This document shows, one piece after another, positions 47,452 to 58,222 of a stretch of DNA of 64,000 nt (positions are counted from its first letter, which is position 1; the number at the start of each line of letters is the position of its first letter). The DNA comes from Pontederia crassipes (taxonomy: Eukaryota > Streptophyta > Magnoliopsida > Commelinales > Pontederiaceae): positions 69,904,696 through 69,968,695 of the forward strand of contig CM060188.1 in NCBI GenBank assembly GCA_030549335.1. The letters run 5' to 3'. Made by a program: the position numbers and the translations under genes. A model generated the notes under the pieces. The model did no database searches, was not told the DNA's origin, and saw only the letters and a program-made list of their open reading frames with translations.

Positions 47452-48067
47452 TGGGTGTGTGTGGTGATTAGTTCATGACAAGCAGAAATCAATTTTGTAT
47501 ACTGGCAATAATTGCTAAGACGATTCTTGCGAGATTTATAGACATTCAGTGCACACTACGTGTCCTTGGTTCATTTTATTTTAAAGCACTTTTTTTTAAC
47601 TACACCAAGACATGTCTCTGTTTACCGGCCCTATTTCGTTAAATTTATGCCGAGATTCTGAATGGATGGACAGACGGGCACTTCCGAAGCACAAAACATT
47701 TCTTGTTTTACAAACATATTTCCTCGATTCATTACACAACAGGCACGTAGTTCAATCTCTTTCGTGAAGCATTTTAAACCATTTACAGAGGAAGCACCAA
47801 ACTCTGCTGCTGCTAATTACCTGGATGCCGTCTGATCCTCCCATTCAACAAATCGCACCCATCAATTGTGCGCCACGTCTCGGCCGACGAACAAAAGTCG
47901 GTTGCAACGCGTCGTCTGGACGGTATGCACGCCGCACAACGTGGCGGACCAGGCAGAAAAACTATGATGTCCAAAACCGTCTTCCCCAAATTTTCATAGT
48001 CGTACAGACAACTCGAAGTGTCGAACTGCTGCACACACACACACGAACGCACATACCAGAGAACGGG
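47452..48067. other. Intergenic: 3' UTR of STIC2-like gene and upstream region of the next gene
   Basis: Likely 3' UTR to about 47650, then a short spacer and the GC-richer leader of the downstream small-protein gene, with a (CA)n-type stretch at about 48033-48046. The open frame continues upstream in phase to 47825, but the composition there is not protein-like. Confidence 0.45.
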
Positions 48068-48289
48068 ATGAGCACCGCAGAGAAGGACCCGTCGAAGCGG
48101 GCGCCGCCAGGCTCCACCGGCGTGCTGCACCAGCGTCGGAGCATGCCCTTCAGCACGACCACCATGGCCGTCGGCGGATTCCTCATAGTGGCCGGCATCG
48201 GCTACTTCACGCTTTACTACAAGTCCAAGCCCGGCACCAAGCCCTCCGACGTTGCCAAAGTCACCGTCGGCGACCAGAAGCCCAAGTAG
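48068..48289 (+). CDS. Small single-span membrane protein, 73 residues
   Basis: Single exon. The N-terminal third is polar and basic (KDPSKRAPPGSTGVLHQRRS), followed by one hydrophobic segment at about 33-51 (MAVGGFLIVAGIGYFTLYY) and a Lys/Pro-rich tail ending GDQKPK. The basic residues before the span and the short tail suggest an organelle or endomembrane protein with one transmembrane helix. GC-rich codon use and the compact design fit a real plant gene. I recognise the general type, which is common in plant genomes, but not a named function. The ATG at 48068 is preferred over the upstream in-frame one at 47825 because only the downstream part looks like protein. Confidence 0.7.
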   Translation: MSTAEKDPSKRAPPGSTGVLHQRRSMPFSTTTMAVGGFLIVAGIGYFTLYYKSKPGTKPSDVAKVTVGDQKPK

Positions 48290-48419
48290 TCCAGTCCGTG
48301 ATGCATAATTCTATATATGTATGCTCCATACTGCAAGCTAGCTTTATATATGAATCTTCGTAATTGTGGCCTTACATGGACAGGAAGAAAAATAATCCAT
48401 GATGCTTCGGTATCATTTT

Positions 48420-48460
<41 letters not shown>

Positions 48461-49127
48461 TGAGTTGGTGCTGTGTCTCACTGTCTTCCTATACAAACTG
48501 GATAGGACATGTGGCATGATACGTCTCACTCGGCCCACAGCTTTTCATCATTTGCCTGCCTGAAGTTATGCGTACGAACCAAATGAAAAAGGTGGTGGTA
48601 TTGAACACTTTGTTTAGGGATGTGTAATCAGATTAAAAGGCTTTTGTTGTGTCTGATTCGAAGTTATAAATGATGAGATGAGGATTTTAGCCTGCCTGCT
48701 TGCCATGTGAGATGTTCCCCCCCGAGTGGAATTTTCTTGCAATTTTACTGCCGATCCGATTCGATGCCCCAAGGGTCGGATGGCAAGTTGGAAGCAAGCA
48801 GATGAGTGTTACACGTTTGGCTTTTGTTTGATTAGCTTCATATGTTCCGCTGTACAATTGATTAAAGATGAGCATGGTTGAGTTGTAGTACTTGTAATAG
48901 TATGGAATTGACATTTTACGAGTCCTTTAAGTTAAAAAAAAAAAAAACAGGATCACCATTTTTATTCTTGAGGGTCAAATTGTTTCGAAACGGCACTTGC
49001 GAAAATTATGTAAGATATTTTTGTGAAATGTATGTGGTTGATTCAATATTTCATGGAAGTACTACGAAAGATTTACAAAATATCATAAAGTAGGGGGGTG
49101 CTATAACCTTTTTGAAGGGGATTTGTT
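48290..49127. other. 3' flank with (CT)n microsatellite, no further gene
   Basis: Holds the 3' UTR of the small-protein gene and a (CT)n tract at 48421-48457. Beyond it I see only AT-rich spacer with an A run near 48934. Confidence 0.5.
48421..48457. repeat. (CT)n microsatellite
   Basis: Thirty-seven bases of uninterrupted CT dinucleotide, about 130 bp after the stop codon of the small-protein gene. Confidence 0.95.
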
Positions 49128-50500
49128 GAAACCAATGTTATCGTGAACCGGAGATCTCTCCGTTTCTGTCGGTCCGGTTAGGTAGGAAAAAGGAAAATAA
49201 AAAAAGATTAAATGCTATTGAAAGTTCTAATTACGAATTTCAATTTGATTTGAGATTTAAAAAAAATATTTAATGGATATAGAACTCTTTAAAAATATTT
49301 CAGACTCGAAAATTAGATGATAAGATATTATGAAATTAAATAATTTTGAAAATTGGGTGATAAAATATTATTATATTAAATAATTACGAAAATTGGAGAA
49401 AAGAAGGAAATAAAAGGAAAATGTGGAAGTAGAGTTCGATTGAAAGAAGTTATGGACGAGAAAAAAAAAGAATTTGAATATGGATAGATTTTGATAAAGT
49501 GTGATTATAGAATAATTAGTAAAATTTAAATTTAATTAAATCTGAATATTTAAGATGATAACTAATGATGAATGGTCATGTTTGATAGATGAATAGCCCA
49601 AAGTACAATAGGAGTCAAAAAATCTTAATTGAAAGTTATGAATAAAGTCTAAAAGGTGGATAGAAAGTATGATTTGTATTCACGGATTTTTTACAAGTTC
49701 ATCTTTTTCTTTCGTTTTCTCACAAATCGAGACACTTGAGAGCGCGTGCGATATATCGTTTCAAAACTCCGATAGAGAAAAATAAGATGTAAGTGGTAGT
49801 CGAATATTTCTGAACGTCAATAATGAGTAATCATCTAATAAAGTCACAACGTTCGTGCAGATTTTTAGCAGAGAAATTTTAATTAATTTTTTAGTCAACT
49901 TTAAGTACGTAAGGGGATCCCTATATCGACGATTTTAGTCGGTATAGATCTCAAGACTTTTATCCTCTGTATAATTATTGTATGAATTAATTAAAACAGG
50001 ATTGTATTGATAATAGCATTGAAAGTTGAGTGGAAAACCACGAGTTAGTTATAACGACCAACGAGGAAAAAAAAAAGAGATAAATCATCAGGAGAGGAGG
50101 CGAAACAAGTCAACAAGAAAAAAAATGGGGGACGTCACTTTCCGTGCCTAGACGAAAAGAGAGAGATTCACTTTCATTCTTTATTTTTCCGACAAGGAAT
50201 TTCCTTTTATTTGATTTTTTGTTTTTTTTACCATGGTTTCTTTGGTTTTCCCGATTGTGTTATTTGATTTTCTCTACCAGGAAACATATTTCTTCTTGCA
50301 TCTCCCGGCTAGAAAATGACAGAGGAATAGCGAGGAAACAAAATAAAAATAAGGGAAATAATAATGTTGACCAATAGAAAAAGTTTCGACCATTGGAAGA
50401 GGAAAAAAAAATTTCTCGGCCAGCCGAGGGAAAAGAAGAAAAAAAAACGAATAGAGTTTTGAGTTAGTATTTACTGTTGGGCAGATTTTTAATTATTAGT

Positions 50501-51295
50501 TATTATAAACATACGCCCTCTGCCTAATCGGACGGTGGGCGCTTAAGCGGAGCAGCGACGGCGGCGCACCGGCGAAAGGGGCCGCTTCGGAGACCTCGCC
50601 GACGAGGACGCCGACCGCGAGGGAGACGGCCGGCGGGGAGGAAGAGAAGGAGGAGGAAGAGGAGGAGAGAGGTTGACGGGGGAACGCTGGTCGCGAGAGG
50701 ACGGCGGGGACGTTGGCGAAGTCCCCTGCGATCGTCGGCGAAGTCCCCGATCATGAAGTTGCAGCCTGCGATTGTCGCCCTCGCCGTCGATCGGAGAGAA
50801 AAGGGATACCCTCGCAATCGGCCGGCCTCGCATCGTCGGCCGCCCTCGCCATCGCCGGATCGGAGAGAAAGGGGGAGAGATCGGATCGTCTTGTTGCTCG
50901 CCACTCGTGTCCCGCCGCCTTCGCCGCCTCACCGCTTGCGTCCCGCCGTCCTCGCCTCGTCGCCGTCGCCGGATCAGGGAGAAAGGGGGAGAGATCGCGC
51001 CTCGCCGTCGCCCTTGCCTCATCGTAGTCCGTGCCTCGCCGTCACCTTTGCCTCGTCGTAGTCCGCGCCTCGCCGTCGCCCTTGCCACCGTCGCCTCGCC
51101 GCCCGCGTCCCGCCGTTGTTGTCTCCTCGCTGCCCGCATCCTGCCGTCGCCGCTTGCTCCTCGCCGCCGCCGTCGCCTCGCTGCAAGATCGGAGGCGGGC
51201 GTGGTTGGGGGAGAGCGAAGAGGAGAGAAAGGCCGCGCACAACGCCCACCGTCCGATCTAATCGGACGGTGGGCAGAGGGCGTATGTTTATCATA
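50501..51295. mobile_element. GC-rich terminal-inverted-repeat element
   Basis: The left end ATAAACATACGCCCTCTGCC (50505-50524) is mirrored perfectly at 51272-51291, and the symmetry extends outward as TATTATAAAC and TATGATAAAC. A second inverted block AATCGGACGGTGGGCG follows inside each end. The core is very GC-rich, made of CCGTCGCC-like degenerate repeats, which produces long but meaningless open frames on both strands. Just outside the right end, ATGCGTATGATAAAC mirrors GTTTATCATACGCAT, adding a second hairpin. No target duplication was found. Similar in design to the element at 17004-17724. Confidence 0.65.
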
Positions 51296-51761
51296 CGCAT
51301 TTGATGCGTATGATAAACATTAAATCCGTATTTTATTATTATCATGTTATTATTTTAATATGATTTATCAATTGTCCGAGTTTTACTAGACTCGACTCGA
51401 ATTCTGATATAAATATTGGAGAAAGTGAAATAGATAAACCGGCCCAGGTTTGTTCTAGTGCGGGCCGGATTTCGAGAGTTTAAAGTATATTTTTAATAAC
51501 TATTTAAAGTTAATTGCATTGTTAATATCATTGATTGTTCATGACCATACAGTGATATGTCCAGGTCTAGTGATTGTTATGTTGATTGATGTTAATCAAA
51601 TTGTAATATGCTAATTGATAATAGTTGATTACAAATTAATGGCCTATTGTTCAATTGGCATAATTTGATAGATAATGGAATTATTAATATTGATTATATA
51701 TTGTTCAAGTAACAATATGAAAAATTGCTACTATTGAATTGTTAAATTGATAATTGAAATC

Positions 51762-52075
51762 TTCATGGTCGATGGAGGCCGTTATGGTCATTGGAGACTC
51801 TCGTGATCGATGGAGACCCTCGTGGTCGATAGAGATATTTGTGATAAGGCTCATTGGGTCGATAGAGGCTCATGGAGTCAATTATTGATGCATCATAGTT
51901 AATGGAGGCCCATGTGATCGATTAAGGCCCTTATGATCGATGGAGGCTCATGAAGTCGATTGCTAATAGAGGCCTTTGTGGTCCATTGAGGTTTTTATGA
52001 TCGATGGAGATCCTCGTGATCAATGAAGGCCCATTGTGGTCGATGAAGACCGTTATGATCGATGGATGTATTCTT
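51762..52075 (+). repeat. Degenerate minisatellite, GATCGATGGAGGCCC-type units
   Basis: At least ten irregular copies of a unit close to GTGATCGATGGAGGCCCTTAT with variants such as TGGTCGATAGAGG, spaced roughly 20-40 bp. It is located within the LTR-like region. Confidence 0.7.
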
Positions 52076-52714
52076 AATTGAATTGCATCATTAATTGAAT
52101 TGCTCCTTAATGGATGATAAAAAATTGAATTGATAAATTGTTAATAGAAATGATAATTGATAGTAGTTTATCGTGGCTAATAGTTGAATCGAATTGAATG
52201 TATATTGATCATCAATAATTGATGATATGGATAGTTACTATGATTGGTCAAATTATTTATGATTTATTTATTATCGTTAAATGTTATCTATTCTAACTAA
52301 TTATATATTATTATGGATAATTATTATTGATAGTATTGATATTGATATTAACCATGGTCCATATGAATATTTTTATAGGTGATCCTACGTACTGAGTTAT
52401 CTCATTGGACTTTGCCCTTGTATTTGAATCCATACAGACAATCAAGATAGCGATGGTGAGACGATTGGTGACTCCTATGACGGATGACATGCACATGGAT
52501 ATAGAGTCCATTATTGTATAGACGTGGGTCATAACTCACATGTTATTGGATATGATATAAATATCTTTCGTATATTATAATATAATGTTATAAATTAGTC
52601 TTATGCTTATATAAGTCAGTATGTTGATTGATCGAAGTCACGGTATAAATTTGAGTGGCGTCGTCGAAATAGCCTTCTGGACAGACAGAAGAAAAAAAAT
52701 CTCGGGACGTTACA

Positions 52715-52930
52715 GTTATAGAGCCTCACAAGCACCTACACGAACACCTACACAACACACACAACCTGTAGTTAGGCTCAATGCTCAACTGCTCAGGCTA
52801 ACCAGAGAAGCGGCTCAATTGCTCAAGCTAATGACAATGCTGCAGACGTCGCTCGCACTCGCTCAGGCCGACGACAAGGCAGGCGCCGTCGCCCACCGCG
52901 AGCAGATGCACTACGCAAAGACCTGTCGAG
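52715..52930 (+). pseudogene. Remnant of a Gypsy gag leader
   Basis: After the LTR end and PBS-like sequence, the plus strand reads Thr/Pro/Gln-rich (APTRTPTQHTQP) and then a Leu/Gln-rich stretch. This recalls the start of Tekay-type gag proteins. It soon loses resemblance to anything; the rest of the element is absent. Confidence 0.35.
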
Positions 52931-53885
52931 TCCCACTCGCACCCGTACCATGTCAGAGATCGTCAATGAAGATGGGAAGAAAGAAAAATAGAAAAGAAAA
53001 TGAAAGAAGTTTACTCTTTACTGCCGCTCACACCCGTGCCACGGAGCTCGAGATCGTCGATTGCCACCGAAGTTCGGTCACACGTGATTCACCTTCACCA
53101 TAGTTGGAGTCGCGTGTCGTCGGAAATGGATTTTGTCGTTCACTGCCTGTTCGGCGGTCATACGTTTAAAGCTTTTGGAGTTTTGGTTTTTCATTTTTGT
53201 TTTTAAGTTTTTTTTTCTTTTTTTTAACCAACGGCCGGTCTATGTTTCGTCCATGTGAAATGTAGTTTGATCCAATCCAATGGCATCTCCAGTGGGTTGT
53301 ATTGGCGCCCGATCGCGGATCTGATCGGCCGGTCCGGTTGGGTTGCGACAGCACTCGTTGAAACAAATATAAAGGGAAGGGACATATCAACACGAATTGG
53401 AATTCAGAAAGAGGATTGGGCCGGACAAAATTATTAATACTTAGTCAAATAAGTCAAACCATTCTAACTTTTAATTCAGCTCACAAAAAATGAAACCTTT
53501 CCAAAAATGTCAATTTTTTTTTAAATTCCGATCGATCGTTTTGCCTTTGATTAGCCAGTAGGTAATTGGAAATACATTAACACAGGAAAATCTAAATAAA
53601 GAAATAATAAATCTTTTTTTTTCGCTTAAGGAAAAAAATTATATCACACTCAATTATCTTAATTTTGATCAATCGTCTCATTGGTCAATAGGTTTTGCTA
53701 AAATAACAAGGACAAAAATAAATTTGACAAAAGAAAACAAAACTAATTATACTAAGAAGATACAAAAATAAAACTCTTACAAAATGTCCCATTCGACAAC
53801 ATGAGCGCATTCGACTACAACGTCAGAAATTTGGAAACCCCGCCCACAATCACACACAAGAAGCTGTTGCAAAGCTCAAATGCCG
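52931..53885. other. Spacer downstream of the phytocyanin-like gene
   Basis: Short unsupported frames only. The part next to 53886 is presumably the 3' UTR of the minus-strand gene. Nothing else was recognised. Confidence 0.45.
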
Positions 53886-54541
53886 CTAGATCCAGGACGC
53901 GGTGACTGCGACGGCGACGGCGGCGAGCGCCACCACTGCCGGCCAGTATCGGAGGCGGGGAGCGGCGGCGGAGGCGGTGGAGTTCTTATGGGACGAGCCG
54001 CCGGAGGCGCTGGCCTCGGTGGACGCCGTGGCGTTGCTGCGGACGGTGACGGCGACCTTCATGCCGGAGGTGCAGTAGCCGTTGCCGCAGATGAAGTAGT
54101 AGGTCTTGGCCTCGGGCAGGGGGATGAAGTCCTTGCCGGAGGTCCAGTTCCCGACGACGCCGTCCATGGTGCAGTTCTCGTACCCCGTCCTGTTCACCTC
54201 GAACACGTTGTACATGTACTTCTGGTACCTGAACGCTGCTCGCATCGATCGGCGGCAGCTGAACATTACTAAGAAATCGAGCCGAGGAAGAAGAAGAAGA
54301 AGAAGAAGAGGAAACCTAGAGAGAGACAGAGAGCGCACTTACAGACGAGATCGTTGACGTAGAAGGTCTGGTTGTTGGACCAGAGGGTGTAGTTGATGTT
54401 GGGGTTCCAGCCGAGGTGGCCGCCGACGATGTGGTCCGTGGCGGAGACGAGGACAAAGCAGGCGCTGGCGCAGAGGAGAAGCATGGAGACGAGTCTGAGG
54501 AGGAGGCCGCGGCGGTGAGAGGGCACCAAGGGCGTCGCCAT
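53886..54541 (-). CDS. GPI-anchored phytocyanin / early-nodulin-like (lamin-like) protein without copper histidines
   Basis: Two exons on the minus strand, 54541-54343 and 54235-53886, joined by a 107-bp GT-AG intron, giving 182 residues. The signal peptide is about 1-34 (cleavage after VSA). A plastocyanin-like domain covers about 35-132 with WNPNINYTLW, FRYQKYMYNVFEV, YENC and YYFICGNGYCTSGMKVAV. The type I copper site is broken: the first His is Asn76 and the second is Tyr120, in a loop one residue short, while Cys116 and Met125 remain. Cys88 and Cys121 can form the usual disulfide. A Ser/Ala/Thr-rich linker (about 133-160) and hydrophobic tail (163-182) indicate a GPI anchor. Seven N-glycosylation sequons are present. 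Such proteins act at the plasma membrane and cell wall; a specific role is not predictable. Confidence 0.87.
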
Positions 54542-54635
54542 TGGCGTGGCCGCTGGAAAGTGAAGCCGGAGATATGGGGATTGGGAGCGGAGGGGGCGGA
54601 GACAGGAGAATTAGTTCCACTGACAGAGAAAAGGT

Positions 54636-54645
54636 GGTGTTATAA

Positions 54646-54685
<40 letters not shown>
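54636..54685 (-). promoter_or_regulatory. TATA-like box beside an (ATT)n microsatellite in the phytocyanin promoter
   Basis: On the minus strand, TTTATAAC lies near 54640, about 100 bp before the ATG. Directly upstream of it is an uninterrupted (ATT)n tract of about 13 units (54646-54685). Length changes of this tract would alter promoter spacing. Confidence 0.55.
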
Positions 54686-54687
<2 letters not shown>

Positions 54688-55398
54688 GCGTACAGCTGTG
54701 AATACTGGGAATGTGGAGGGCAGGCACGTGGGAAGGGCATTGGATAAGAAGGTGGTGATATATTCTTATTTTTCTTAATTTCTGGGTTAATTCCTTTTTT
54801 CAGTTCATATTTTTACTTTTGAATTTTTTAAAAATATATATATCAGGGTTTCGAGAATAGAAGTTATTCTGTGTTCCCATCAGAAGGAAATAATTATATC
54901 ATTTTTTTCCTTTTAAAGTTGTTAAAAAGATAACATTGCATATTAAAAGGAAAAAAAACTAACTAGCTCAATCGAATTTAGGGCTCTCTAGGATTAATAA
55001 TATTAATTCTATATTTTAAACTTAAATTTTTTTTAGTAAACTGGGAGGAACTTTTTAATCGGTAAAATTAAACGCATCTAGGAGAATTAATATCATCTTT
55101 AGTTGCATATTACTATTCATCTTTGTGGTTTTTGTATGCATAAATGGAAAGAAAAATAGCAAAACGGAATATAAAATCTGGTAAATTTTAAAAGAACATA
55201 AAATTTTATATTTAGTAAATCTAATCAAACATTTTATCGTTTGTGAAACTTTGTTTACAAAGAGGCAACATTTCGACAGAAAAAAAATGTACAACATTCA
55301 ATATTTTTTAACAAAATACAGCACACACTTTAATATCTATCAACTTATGGAAGTGGACAACATAACCAAATGACTTAAATGATCAACAAATTAATGTT

Positions 55399-55432
<34 letters not shown>

Positions 55433-55938
55433 ATTTGCGGCCAATTTGATATTTTGTATACTAATTTTGAGATGGCTCCGATTGCATTGGTTATGGTAAT
55501 TGGGTAAGAAGATATTAGCAAATCAAATCGAAGCAGCCAGATCAAATTGATAGACAAGAATTTGATTTAAAATCGCACATATTCTCAAGATTGATGCCCA
55601 TGTTCTATTGTTTTTTTTTTATTATTTATTTTGCTTTGGCAACGGAGACAAAAAGGACGTTGACTCGAAGCTTGACCTTTATTTTTTTTTCTATACTTAT
55701 AACATATTTTATATAACATAGTGTCGCGTTAATTCTGGGTCAATCTAGAGAACGTGTTTACTTTATTTTAACATAATATTATACATGTGATAGTGAAGCA
55801 TATACCTTGGGGCATGCAATGTATCCTTATAAGGGGGCTTTTTTTCTCTTTATTTTGCCCCCTCACTTTTCATGCCTCTGCTTATAATATTTTTTCATTC
55901 TTATACAGTTATACTACTTTGTTAGAATTATGAATTTT
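54686..55938. other. AT-rich spacer with (AT)n tract
   Basis: Distal upstream region of the phytocyanin-like gene, then AT-rich DNA with an (AT)n run at 55401-55430. No gene seen. Confidence 0.5.
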
Positions 55939-58222
55939 TGTGACAACCCAAAAAAAAAATATAAAACTAATGGGCCTGTAACAGCCCATTAACCTCAACT
56001 TAAATTAACCTAACTCCAAACCCCCATCTCATTTCCGCCAAGAGCCGCACGACACCTCCTTTCTTCCCTTTCTTCCTCACACAAAAGACATCTCATCCAC
56101 TCTACTCAAACTCCAGCCGGCACCTTCATGGTTTCATCCCCACCTAATCCCACACTCTCTCAGCTCACGGCAGGAGCAGCAACAGGAGCAGATGGCCATG
56201 TAACCTCCCTCTCACTCCATCATTCTCTCTTATGCTCACTCACGGCCAACACATAGCAAGGAAGAGAAGCAACACAGGGCAGCACAAGGAGAGGCCAGCA
56301 GATAGGAAAGAACAGAGAAGAGAAGAAGAAACAAGAAGGAAAGGAAGTGAAGGAAGAAGAAATAAAGAGGTGGATAAATCTGAAATCCCTCTGCATAACT
56401 TAAATGGCATTAGTGCAGAATTAAGATTGTTCTTATCTTGAAATGTGTTCTTGCTTGATGGAAGGAAATGGAAAAAGAATGGATTGATTGTATTCTTGTT
56501 GTTTGATCTCTGATTTGTGATTTCCTATGACTATGGATGTGTTTGTATCATTCCTCAATGTTTAGATGATTATTTGTATGTTGTGATTGCATTTAGGATT
56601 GAAAATCGTATTTCTGTCCGAGTCTATTTTTACGCCGACCGATCGACCGATCCAAAGATATCGATCGACCGGTGATATGGAAATCGATCGACCGACCGAA
56701 AGAGATCGGTCGACCGATCATTCCTTCTGAGCTTGTACAGACCGAGCAAATCGGTCGACCGACCAATAGAGACCGGTCGACCGACTGTTTGTATTTGATT
56801 TGAGATGCATTGTTGATTTCCGATTTGTATTGTTTATTTCTATGAATGTATAAGCTTAGATGATTATTCAGAAGTGATAGTTTCATATTGGAACGGAAAA
56901 CTCGTGAGATTCCAAAGGCTGTTTCGAATCTGTTTTTCCTTTTATCCAGTCCGGTCGACCGATCTAGAGATATTAGTCGACCGGTGAGTTGGGAGTCGGT
57001 CGATCGATCGATAGAGACCGGTCGACCGATCATTCCTTCAGGATTGCAGAGTTCGGCCAATCGACCGACCGAGACTATTATGCGGAACCGGACCCATCGA
57101 TCGATCCAGAGATATTGATCGATCGGTGCTCAGGAGTCAGCAGACAGAGAACCATTGAACTGAATTAGATCCATCGGTCGACCGATCCAAAGATATCGGT
57201 CGACCGATGCTCAGTAGTCGATCGACCGATCAGTGAGAACCGATCGACCGAACCCTTAATCAGATTTCATTTTGATTGCTGATTGATCTAGATTCATTCC
57301 ATGATTGTGATATGCTATTTTCCTATTGATTGAATTATTGTTTGTCTGAATCATTTGCCTTGTTATTGATCTGTCCAATAATCCAATCCCCTTATAGAAT
57401 GAAAGAATGATGAATTGATAAAATGATTAAAGTAAGAAAGATTAAAAGATAAAGAGAGGGTGGCCAGCTCATGCTAAGTGCATATAGTGAAGGGTCGCTC
57501 CCTTAGCCATGGCTTGATCACCCATAGGCTACACAAGACTGTATTGTTTTGCTCGGCATAAAATTCTCAAAAGTCAAAGGCACCTAAAGTCACTTAAGTT
57601 AAGGAAAGGTACAAGGATAAAGAGAATGTAGGAATGATACGGGTATGATGGTGAATGATGCAAGATTGTTAATCCAGAATGATAACCGCATCCTTTTCAT
57701 GACTATAAGATTGATACATGATTTCTATTCTCTTTTATTCATTGATATCTCAAATCAAATGATCTTATGCTCTCTATCTGATCTTGTTATAAGTGATTAC
57801 TGATTCTGACTAATGCTATTTATTGTTATGCATTGAGTACTATATGGATCCTCACTAGGCTGTACAGCTTAACTGTGTTGATTTCCATAGGGCCAGGTCA
57901 GTGATGGTGTTGAGATCGTGTGCCGCGACCGGCTCGAGCGATAATAAAGCACATGAACTGACAAAGAGCCTAATCATCATTTTCTCTATTTTCTGCATTT
58001 ATGAACTTGGATGTAATTCAGATGTGATTCCTATTTTGGAGATTTTGTAGTACTTTGAGACTTCCGCTATTATGATATTCTCATTTTCCCTCTTTATTTC
58101 TATTGCTGACGTGTTACTGTTTTAATGAAATTTTGGTCAATCTATGGTCAAAGTTATCGTTTTCCGTAGCGCCTTCAGAGAGATCATCGCCACTTGGCGT
58201 TGGTCGATTTGGGGGCGTTACA
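55939..58222 (+). repeat. Probable solo LTR of a Gypsy element, 2.28 kb
   Basis: Begins TGTGACAACCC at 55939 and ends GGGGGCGTTACA at 58222. The five bases before (ATTTT) and after (GTTTT) agree at four positions. No primer-binding site follows, so no internal region is attached. The leader part (55980-56400) is followed by an array of GGTCGACC palindromes (56635-57262) and then a long R/U5 part with CTGTGTTGATTTCC near 57875 that resembles other LTRs in the window. Only low-complexity frames are found. Confidence 0.65.
56635..57262. repeat. GGTCGACC palindrome array inside the LTR
   Basis: At least fifteen copies of variants of GATCGGTCGACCGATC (a 16-bp perfect palindrome with a GTCGAC core), often paired around spacers such as CAAAGATAT or ATAGAGAC. 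Two larger groups (56635-56790 and 56950-57080) repeat the same order of palindrome and spacer, including GATCATTCCTTC; a third, shorter group is at 57165-57262. Confidence 0.85.

Larger units (their letters stand above)
49128..52714 (+). repeat. LTR-like region of a decayed Gypsy element
   Basis: Ends CTCGGGACGTTACA at 52714 and is followed by a PBS-like GTTATAGAGCC, the arrangement of a Gypsy 5' LTR. It holds a GC-rich insertion (50505-51291) and a degenerate minisatellite (51762-52075). The left boundary is not resolved. CAATGTTATCGTGAACCGG near 49133 resembles the left end of the 15044 hAT MITE, so part of the left side may be another element. Confidence 0.45.

Noticed and set aside
47825-48067. 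In-frame N-terminal extension of the small membrane protein
   Set aside because: Composition is not protein-like, there is a (CA)n run in it, and the ATG at 48068 starts a compact protein. Kept as 5' UTR.
50524-51345. Long overlapping open frames (up to about 198 codons) on both strands
   Set aside because: They lie in the GC-rich core of an inverted-repeat element, are Arg/Pro/Ser-rich in every frame and show no domain. High GC makes stops rare.
52621-53103. A 160-codon plus-strand frame
   Set aside because: It starts inside an LTR end and runs through the PBS and a gag remnant. Only a short part recalls gag; it is not a gene.
54416-54778. Plus-strand frame over the first exon of the phytocyanin-like gene
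   Set aside because: Antisense shadow of the signal peptide exon that runs into the ATT repeat.
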